Of a DNA stretch of 64,000 bases, positions 57,921 to 64,000 are shown piece after piece; the first letter of the stretch is position 1; each line of letters opens with the position of its first letter. The stretch is from Sphingobacterium phlebotomi (lineage in GTDB: Bacteria; Bacteroidota; Bacteroidia; Sphingobacteriales; Sphingobacteriaceae). A program made the position numbers and the translations under genes. The notes beneath the pieces were generated by a model. The model saw nothing but the letters and a program-made list of their open reading frames with translations, was not told the DNA's origin and made no database searches. The DNA lies in assembly GCF_008180195.1 (NCBI RefSeq), contig NZ_VTAV01000001.1:186001-250000 (forward strand). The letters run 5' to 3'.

Positions 57921-60179
57921 ATGTATAAATTTCGTGTAACTTTTCTTTATTTGTTGTGGTTATGTTTACCACACAGTTTAATTACTGTTTATGGACAAGA
58001 TCTAGAAGTCGTAAATCCAAAAGTCGATTTATTGGCTCATCCGATGCTTCAAGTGGTTGAAGGATATCCTGTTACAGGTTCTCTTTTACAGGTCGGGCAG
58101 CAATCTAAAATTTATAACAAACAACCTGCCTTGGGGTGGGAGTTTACCAAAGCTGTTACACAATCGGCCTATCGAATCATGATGTCTACTAGTCCAGATA
58201 GTCTAGCTAAAGGCATTGGCGAGGTCTGGGATTCTGGTAAAGTGATGTCAGCGGAGTCGAGCAACGTGCTGTATAGCGGTCGTCCGTTGCGAGCCAATAC
58301 TGGCTACGCCTGGCGCGTGATGGTATGGGACCAAGACGGTAACCAAACGACGTGGTCACCAATCAGTCAATTCCAAACAGCAGACACACTTAAGGCCTAC
58401 AAAACGGCTTTTTATCCGTTGCAGAAAACCGATGAAGTACCGCAAGAGATGTCGAAGCTTGCCGATGAAGTAAGGGCTGACTTCGGGAAAGCGTCTTTTG
58501 GCCAACTGCGGCTTACGATGACATCATTGACGGGCACAGATACCATCACGATAAGACTTGGGGAAGAAATCCATGCAGATGGTACCATCAACCGTGAGCC
58601 AAGCGGAACGATCCGTTACGCCGAATACAAAATCCCGTTGACACGTGGTCGACATACCTATCGATTGCAATTTAATCCCAACAAACGCAATACTGGCCGG
58701 CAAGCTATTAAGATGCCGACTTATATCGGTGAGGTATTGCCATTTCGCTATGTCGAAATCGATGGGTATACCAGTGACATGGAAGCAAGTGACATCATCC
58801 GTTCTACCGTTCATTACCCGTTTGATGACTTTGCCTCGCATTTCGAGAGCTCTGACTCCGTACTGAACATGGTATGGGAGTTGTGTAAATATAGTATTAA
58901 GGCAACGTCTTTTGCTGGTATTTATGTAGACGGTGATCGCGAACGCATCCCGTACGAAGCAGACGCGTACATTAATCAACTTAGCCATTACGGTGTTGAT
59001 AAAGAATATTCGATGGCAAGAAGGTCGCACGAATATTTGCTGCACAATGCCACTTGGCCCACCGAGTGGATTTTGCAGTCCGTGTTAATGGCTTATAACG
59101 ACTACCTCTATACAGGTGATATCCGATCGGTTCGCCATCATTATGACGACCTGCGGGCCAAATTACTGTTGCCATTACGCGAGTCCAATGGTCTAATCAG
59201 TACCCGAAAAGGTAAACAATCACAGCAACTGATGCGTGCCATTCACTATCGAGGCGATGCCCTGCGCGATATTGTGGACTGGCCACATACCGGAAGTTTT
59301 GGCATGGAGGGAAACGGTGAAACGGACGGATTTGTCTTTTCCGATTTTAATGCAGTAGTCAATGCATTTCACTATAAAGCGCTGTGTGATATGGCTAAGC
59401 TAGCTGCGGTACTTGATCGCGGAGAAGATGCTGTAAAATTTTCGGAAAAGGCGGAAGAGACGCATCAAGCGTTCCAATCTTTGCTATGGGACAACCTTAC
59501 GGGTGCCTATAGTGATGGCATCGATACGGATCACGCTTCATTGCATACGAATATGCTAGCGATGGCCTTTGGCCTGGTTCCCAAGTCGAAGAGCGAGCGC
59601 GTAATGGCATTTATTCGTTCGCGAGGAATGGCATGCAGTGTATACGGCAGTCAATTTCTGATGGATGCCATATATGAGGCTGGCGATGCCGAGTACGCGT
59701 TGTCCTTACTGACATCGCAGGATGACCGCAGTTGGTATAATATGATTCGGGCAGGAAGCACCATTACCATGGAAGCTTGGGACAATAAATTCAAACCTAA
59801 TCAAGATTGGAATCACGCATGGGGAGCCGTTCCTGCCAATATTATTCCACGCAAGCTTATGGGCGTGGAACCCTTGGAGCCGGGATGGGGAGTTTTTCGT
59901 GTGCGGCCGCAGATTGGCTCGTTGACGAGGGCAAAGATTACCGTGCCCACCATCAAAGGTGCAGTGGTGGTTTCTTGCCAACAAGACAAATCGACTTATA
60001 CGTTGGATCTGGTCGTGCCCGGAAATACCACCGCGATGCTTGAATTACCGTTGCCCGATAGGACCGTAACCGCTGTGACCATAAATGGCGAGCCGGTAGA
60101 TGTGAAGGTACAACCTGATTTCTTGCAGTTCCCGCAGCTGAAAGGGGGTAGCTATCATGTTTCGGTCGATTTTCGTTAA
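57921..60179 (+). CDS. GH78-like (alpha-L-rhamnosidase-related) glycosidase
   Basis: This is a 752-residue exported protein from ATG 57921. It has an N-terminal fibronectin-like/Bac_rhamnosid_N region (about 45-160: YRIMMSTSPDSLAKG, VLYSGRPLRANTGYAWRVMV), a beta-sandwich (about 180-290: LRLTMTSLTGTDTITIRLGE), an (alpha/alpha)6 catalytic domain (about 300-655: GIYVDGDRERIPYEADAYIN, NATWPTEWILQSVLMAYNDY, MEAWDNKFKPNQDWNHAWGA) and a C-terminal beta domain with WGVFRVRPQIG. The usual GH78 acid motif DCPQRDE is replaced by DGDRERIPYEAD, as in a divergent subgroup. It may prefer a modified rhamnose or another deoxy/methyl sugar. It lies 37 bp after susD. Confidence 0.8.
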   Translation: MYKFRVTFLYLLWLCLPHSLITVYGQDLEVVNPKVDLLAHPMLQVVEGYPVTGSLLQVGQQSKIYNKQPALGWEFTKAVTQSAYRIMMSTSPDSLAKGIGEVWDSGKVMSAESSNVLYSGRPLRANTGYAWRVMVWDQDGNQTTWSPISQFQTADTLKAYKTAFYPLQKTDEVPQEMSKLADEVRADFGKASFGQLRLTMTSLTGTDTITIRLGEEIHADGTINREPSGTIRYAEYKIPLTRGRHTYRLQFNPNKRNTGRQAIKMPTYIGEVLPFRYVEIDGYTSDMEASDIIRSTVHYPFDDFASHFESSDSVLNMVWELCKYSIKATSFAGIYVDGDRERIPYEADAYINQLSHYGVDKEYSMARRSHEYLLHNATWPTEWILQSVLMAYNDYLYTGDIRSVRHHYDDLRAKLLLPLRESNGLISTRKGKQSQQLMRAIHYRGDALRDIVDWPHTGSFGMEGNGETDGFVFSDFNAVVNAFHYKALCDMAKLAAVLDRGEDAVKFSEKAEETHQAFQSLLWDNLTGAYSDGIDTDHASLHTNMLAMAFGLVPKSKSERVMAFIRSRGMACSVYGSQFLMDAIYEAGDAEYALSLLTSQDDRSWYNMIRAGSTITMEAWDNKFKPNQDWNHAWGAVPANIIPRKLMGVEPLEPGWGVFRVRPQIGSLTRAKITVPTIKGAVVVSCQQDKSTYTLDLVVPGNTTAMLELPLPDRTVTAVTINGEPVDVKVQPDFLQFPQLKGGSYHVSVDFR

Positions 60180-60307
60180 AGCGAAATAGAAGACAGGTTG
60201 TGGTTAAATGATACGATAATGCAAAAAAAATAAGGTGATTTAACAGATTATTCCAAATCCATTTTGTTAATATTGCTTGTGATCATTTATAAAACCTCTT
60301 GTTAGAT

Positions 60308-60988
60308 ATGAAAAGATTTTTCTTTCTTCTCTGCTTGCTAATTTGGTGCATACCCTCCTTTTGCCAGTTCAACTTTCAAAAACGATTGAAAAACGGTAAA
60401 CCACAGCATATCGTGGTGTATGGCACCAGTTTGTCCAGCGGCGGGAATGGTAAAGCATGGATGGAGGCCGTCAAAGCACGTCTAGAAGAAAAATATGGCG
60501 ATAATCTCGTTAGCTATACGCTTGCAGGCAAGGGCGGAATGTGGTCTGTTTGGGGAGTGAGAAATTTCGAAGATAGCGTTATTGCCAAAAAACCGGATGC
60601 TGTCTTTATGGAGTTTGGTATGAACGATGCTTTTGAGGAATATGGAACATCGGTCGCCCTGGCGAAACTGAATCTCGCGTACATGATTGACCGGATTAGG
60701 CTCCACAATGATTCTTGCGATATCTTTTTACAGGTGATGAATATGCCTATAGGTAAGTCTGCGAGTTTCCGACCTCATCTCGATGATTATTACGCGATGT
60801 ACCGGGAAACAGCGCAAGAGAAAAAGGTAACGCTGATCGATCATTACCCCAACTGGCAAATTATACTGGATAAAGGAGAGGACATCTTTAGACAGTACGT
60901 TCCGGATGGCTTACATCCCAACAGGAAAGGTGGGGAAGAAATTATTGCACCCAAAATAGTAGAAGTTTTGAATCTAAATATAAAATAA
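60308..60988 (+). CDS. SGNH/GDSL-family hydrolase
   Basis: This is a 226-residue exported esterase-like protein from ATG 60308, with signal peptide MKRFFFLLCLLIWCIPSFC. Block I is VVYGTSLSSGGNG (nucleophile Ser in GTS rather than GDS), the block II Gly lies in AGKGGMWS, block III is FMEFGMNDAF with the oxyanion Asn, and block V is VPDGLHPNRKG with the catalytic Asp and His. All four catalytic elements are therefore present. It probably removes acetyl or other acyl groups from the glycan. It starts 128 bp after the GH78-like gene, in a gap without a visible terminator, and 11 bp before the FAD enzyme. Confidence 0.88.
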   Translation: MKRFFFLLCLLIWCIPSFCQFNFQKRLKNGKPQHIVVYGTSLSSGGNGKAWMEAVKARLEEKYGDNLVSYTLAGKGGMWSVWGVRNFEDSVIAKKPDAVFMEFGMNDAFEEYGTSVALAKLNLAYMIDRIRLHNDSCDIFLQVMNMPIGKSASFRPHLDDYYAMYRETAQEKKVTLIDHYPNWQIILDKGEDIFRQYVPDGLHPNRKGGEEIIAPKIVEVLNLNIK

Positions 60989-60999
60989 AAATAGAAAGC

Positions 61000-62646
61000 A
61001 TGAAGAAAACACTATTAGCTGTGGTTATCATAGGGTTGCTTGTTTCTTGTAACCAATTGCATTCAAATGAGTATCAAGCGGACGTTATTATCTACGGGGG
61101 CACGTCTGCCGCCATCACGTCGGCTGTACAGGCAAAGCAATCCGGGAAATCCGTCATTGTCGTGTCGCCAGATAAACATTTGGGCGGACTGTCTTCGGGT
61201 GGTCTCGGATTTACCGATACAGGGGATAAATCTGTGATTGGCGGATTAGCACGTAATTTCTATCATCGCCTGTATCAGCACTATCAAGATAGCGCAGCGT
61301 GGCGTTGGCAAAAGCAAGCAGAATACGGGAATACCGGACAGGGAACCCCTGCTATAGATGGCGATGCCCGCACGATGTGGATATTTGAACCGCATGTGGC
61401 TGAGCAGGTATTTGAAGATTACGTGAAAGAATATGATCTGGAAATCTGGCGTGATGAGTGGTTGGATCGCGATCACGGTGTGGTGAAAGAAGGCGACCGA
61501 ATTGTTTCCATTACCACCTTAAGTGGAAAAACATATCAGGGGAAGATGTTTATTGACGCGACCTACGAAGGGGATCTCATGGCTGCTGCAGGAATAAGCT
61601 ATCACGTAGGGCGGGAAGCGAATCGTGTGTACGGCGAGAAATGGAACGGTATACAAACAGGTGTACTGCACCATGATCATTGGTTTAAGCGTGATATCAG
61701 TCCCTACGTAGTGCCTGGTGACAGTACGAGCGGATTATTATATGGCGTTTCGGACGAAGATCCAGGTATCTACGGAGAGGGCGATCATCGTTTACAGGCT
61801 TATTGCTTCCGCATGTGTCTCAGTAACCATCCAGATAATCGCGTGCCTTTTCCGAAACCAGCTCATTATAAACCGGAGAACTACGAGCTACTTGCCCGGG
61901 TTTTCGCATCGGGATGGCGGGAAACTTTTCGGAAGTTTGACCCTATCCCTAACCGTAAAACGGATACGAATAATCATGGCCCCTTTAGCACAGACTTTAT
62001 CGGCATGAATTACGATTATCCGGAAGCGAGTTACGAGCGCCGTAGAGAGATCATAAAAGAACATGAAGAATATCAAAAAGGGCTGTTGTATTTCATGGCA
62101 AACGATCCGAAAGTACCATCCGATGTACGAGAAGAGATGGCGCAATGGGGATTGGCAAAAGATGAATTTACCGACAACGACAACTGGCCGCATCAACTCT
62201 ATATTAGGGAAGCACGTCGGATGGTAGGACAACATGTCATGACGGAACATGATACCTTTAGTGAGGGCGAGATTTCCGATCCGGTAGGAATGGGATCTTA
62301 TGCGTTGGATTCGCATAATGTACAACGCTATGTAAAGGCCGACGGTTATGTCCAGAATGAGGGCGATATCGGGGTGAAACCAAAAAAAGGCCCTTATAAA
62401 ATATCGTATGGTTCCCTGGTGCCTAAAAAAGAAGAGTGTACAAACCTTCTTGTTCCGGTATGTGTTTCTAGCTCCCATATTGCTTTTGGAAGTATCCGTA
62501 TGGAACCCGTATTCATGATATTAGGACAAAGTGCCGCTTTGGCAGCATCTTTGGCTATTGATCAAGGTATCGGTGTGCAGGATGTTTCTTATGATGATCT
62601 TCAAAAGCGACTAGTAGACAACAAACAAGTGCTGTCAAAACCATAA
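61000..62646 (+). CDS. FAD-dependent oxidoreductase lipoprotein (FAD_oxidored type)
   Basis: This 548-residue protein has lipobox LVSCNQ (Cys17) and an FAD-binding Rossmann motif at about 28-52 (DVIIYGGTSAAITSAVQAKQ). GGLSSGGLGFTDTGDKSVIG is the well-conserved FAD_oxidored family run. MFIDATYEGDLMAAAGISYH and the C-terminal VPVCVSSSHIAFGSIRMEPV, where FAD is bound again, complete the pattern. In Bacteroidota this family is common in polysaccharide loci, with mostly unknown substrates. Export as a lipoprotein suggests oxidation of glycan-derived sugars in the periplasm. It lies 11 bp downstream of the SGNH hydrolase gene. Confidence 0.88.
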   Translation: MKKTLLAVVIIGLLVSCNQLHSNEYQADVIIYGGTSAAITSAVQAKQSGKSVIVVSPDKHLGGLSSGGLGFTDTGDKSVIGGLARNFYHRLYQHYQDSAAWRWQKQAEYGNTGQGTPAIDGDARTMWIFEPHVAEQVFEDYVKEYDLEIWRDEWLDRDHGVVKEGDRIVSITTLSGKTYQGKMFIDATYEGDLMAAAGISYHVGREANRVYGEKWNGIQTGVLHHDHWFKRDISPYVVPGDSTSGLLYGVSDEDPGIYGEGDHRLQAYCFRMCLSNHPDNRVPFPKPAHYKPENYELLARVFASGWRETFRKFDPIPNRKTDTNNHGPFSTDFIGMNYDYPEASYERRREIIKEHEEYQKGLLYFMANDPKVPSDVREEMAQWGLAKDEFTDNDNWPHQLYIREARRMVGQHVMTEHDTFSEGEISDPVGMGSYALDSHNVQRYVKADGYVQNEGDIGVKPKKGPYKISYGSLVPKKEECTNLLVPVCVSSSHIAFGSIRMEPVFMILGQSAALAASLAIDQGIGVQDVSYDDLQKRLVDNKQVLSKP

Positions 62647-62696
62647 TTGTTATATTTACCGTCTGATGAGAGATCGTAGATTAGAATTTTCGTAAA

Positions 62697-63230
62697 ATGA
62701 ACGTAAACGTTATCAATAGAAGAACGGCCCTTCGTAGGCTATTGTACATTGCCGGAGGGGCACTGCTACTCCCCGCTTGTTATCGACAGTCGGGAAAGGC
62801 AACTATCGAAATGACGAATTTGGAGATAGAGGAGGAACAGGAAAACCTGCTCGCGGAGCTGGTGGAGACTATTATCCCTTCATCTGATACACCCGGAGGA
62901 AAAGAATTATTGCTACACCTTTTTGTTCTGAAAATGGTCGATGATTGCCATAACCCAGAGGATCAGAAAGCGTTTATGGAGGGGATAGTTGCATTTTCTG
63001 CTTATGCACACGAGGCTACGGGACAGGATTTTATGGAAATGGATGCTGATAAGCGTCTTGCTTTCCTAGAAGCGATACCTGAAGTAGCAGACGAGCAAGT
63101 AAAGCGATTTTATGCCATTACTAAACGGCGAACTATACAGGGCTATATGAATTCGAAATATGTGATGACAGATTTGAAGAAATATGAGCTTGTCCCCGGA
63201 AGATATAACGGCTATTTTAAAATGACCTGA
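62697..63230 (+). CDS. gluconate 2-dehydrogenase subunit 3-family protein
   Basis: This 177-residue exported small subunit has the N-terminus NRRTALRRLLYIAGGALLLP followed by AC, a Tat-like and lipobox-like signal. The mature part matches the subunit 3 family: LEIEEEQENLLAELVETIIP, SDTPGGKELLLHLFVLKMVDDC, VKRFYAITKRRTIQGYMNSK and VPGRYNGYFKMT at the end. Such subunits escort a GMC-type large subunit, encoded directly downstream (50-bp gap), through the Tat pathway. Known pairs include glucoside 3-dehydrogenases of Sphingobacterium and relatives, which make 3-keto-glycosides. That activity fits the DUF1080 enzyme encoded at 46 kb, but this is inference. Confidence 0.88.
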   Translation: MNVNVINRRTALRRLLYIAGGALLLPACYRQSGKATIEMTNLEIEEEQENLLAELVETIIPSSDTPGGKELLLHLFVLKMVDDCHNPEDQKAFMEGIVAFSAYAHEATGQDFMEMDADKRLAFLEAIPEVADEQVKRFYAITKRRTIQGYMNSKYVMTDLKKYELVPGRYNGYFKMT

Positions 63231-63280
63231 TCGCCAATAGCGGAGATTAAAAAGAAAATTTAGAGAGAATACGTAAAAGA

Positions 63281-64000
63281 ATGGCAAACTTAAATATAGA
63301 TAGTGTGAAGACACGCACGTTTGATGCGATTGTTATTGGTTCAGGAGCAAGTGGTGGATGGGCGGCAAAGGAATTTACCGAAAAAGGCCTCAAAACGCTC
63401 CTTCTGGAGCGCGGACGCGACGTCGTACATGTCAAGGACTACCCGACGACCAACCTATACCCCTATGAGTTGGAGCACCGGGGAGAGATGACATATGCCG
63501 ATAAGCAAGCAAATCCTATTGCAAATAGGTGCTATGCTTATAAAGAAGATACACAACATTTTTTCGCTAAAGACGAAGAACATCCCTATGTTCAAGAAAA
63601 GGATTTCGATTGGATCCGGGGGTATCAAGTAGGCGGAAAATCACTTTTATGGGCAAGGCAGACGCAGCGGTGGAGCGAATATGATTTTGAAGGACCTGCA
63701 CGTGATGGCTTTGCCGTTGATTGGCCTATCCGGTATAAGGATATTGATCCGTGGTATAGTTATGTAGAGCGTTTTGTGGGTATCGCAGGAAACAAAGACG
63801 GACTATATACGCTCCCTGATGGTGACTTTTTGCCGGGTTACCCACTGAATGCCGTAGAGGATTACTTTCGCCAATCCGTGAACAAAAATTTTAAAAATAG
63901 ACATGTTATCAGCGCAAGATGTGCGCATCTTTCAGAACCACAACCTATCCATATTGAACAGGGACGGGTAAAATGCCAACACCGTATCTTATGTCAGCGT
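63281..64000 (+). CDS. GMC-family oxidoreductase large subunit, N-terminal part (cut by window edge)
   Basis: The frame is open from ATG 63281 to the edge, 240 residues. The FAD-binding motif is DAIVIGSGASGGWAAKEFTE with LLLERGRDV at about 14-48. WIRGYQVGGKSLLWARQTQR is the second GMC motif in the form found in glucose/gluconate-dehydrogenase-type large subunits. There is no signal peptide of its own, so export would rely on the partner subunit encoded 50 bp upstream. The expected full length is about 560-580 residues. Likely activity: FAD-dependent sugar or glycoside oxidation at C2 or C3 in the periplasm. Confidence 0.9.
   Translation, partial: MANLNIDSVKTRTFDAIVIGSGASGGWAAKEFTEKGLKTLLLERGRDVVHVKDYPTTNLYPYELEHRGEMTYADKQANPIANRCYAYKEDTQHFFAKDEEHPYVQEKDFDWIRGYQVGGKSLLWARQTQRWSEYDFEGPARDGFAVDWPIRYKDIDPWYSYVERFVGIAGNKDGLYTLPDGDFLPGYPLNAVEDYFRQSVNKNFKNRHVISARCAHLSEPQPIHIEQGRVKCQHRILCQR

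Noticed and set aside
1..64000. tRNA, rRNA, intact insertion sequence or integrase
   Set aside because: None was recognised on either strand; the only mobile-element signs are the broken kinase gene and the Rpn gene.

Overview
The window is a chromosomal segment from a member of the Bacteroidota, most likely the family Sphingobacteriaceae (Sphingobacterium, Olivibacter, Parapedobacter or a relative). The evidence is four complete SusC/SusD pairs plus one partial SusC, ECF-sigma/FecR signalling pairs, Bacteroidota-type promoters (TTTG or TTG about 20 nt before TAnnTTTG), lipobox-bearing glycoside hydrolases and several families largely confined to this phylum. Genus-level placement is an inference.

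Layout. (1) 1-4950: a partial STN-type SusC with its FecR, two ECF sigma genes in tandem on the minus strand, and a divergent FecR. (2) 5080-11281: SusC-SusD-TlpA-like operon. (3) 11282-15153: an accessory island. It holds a decayed, internally deleted mobile-element kinase gene, a roughly 800-bp array of 38 degenerate 21-bp units, an Rpn/PD-(D/E)XK nuclease gene, a divergent HTH regulator whose promoter region carries repeated ctatag sites, a long leader rich in complementary stems with two micro-ORFs, and an array of exact 11-bp period. (4) 15154-21241: a second SusC-SusD-TlpA operon that sits directly behind this leader and has no STN domain. (5) 21292-25915: DUF6520-like and MauE-like genes, an orphan sigma/FecR pair, and a three-gene operon of a small ATPase with two related small proteins. 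(6) 25952-40856 (minus): a polysaccharide utilisation operon (SusC, SusD, sulfatase, two GH88/105, sialidase-like lipoprotein, GH63-like, GH130). (7) 41128-50601 (plus): three GH43-type lipoproteins, two Gfo/Idh/MocA oxidoreductases around a double-domain 3-keto-disaccharide hydrolase, and a second sulfatase. (8) 50631-64000: sigma-FecR-SusC-SusD, a GH78-like protein, an SGNH hydrolase, a FAD-dependent oxidoreductase, and a gluconate-2-dehydrogenase-subunit-3/GMC oxidoreductase pair that runs off the edge.

How it works together (inference). Regions 6-8 look like one catabolic territory for a sulfated, uronate- and probably arabinose/rhamnose-containing glycan. SusCD pairs import oligosaccharides, sulfatases and GH88/105, GH43 and GH78-like enzymes trim them, and an oxidative 3-keto-glycoside route (Gfo/Idh, DUF1080, GMC/subunit 3) breaks down residual glycosides. 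No polysaccharide lyase is present in the window, so the glycan cannot be named.

The least explained part is 11.3-15.2 kb. Two different degenerate tandem arrays with periods near two and one DNA helical turns (21 and 11 bp) flank an Rpn nuclease and an HTH repressor, and the 11-bp array lies between a structured leader and the signal peptide of a SusC. The 11-bp unit is not a multiple of three, and an upstream leader frame reads through the array into susC, so copy-number changes could switch expression. I regard this as the best candidate for an undescribed system.
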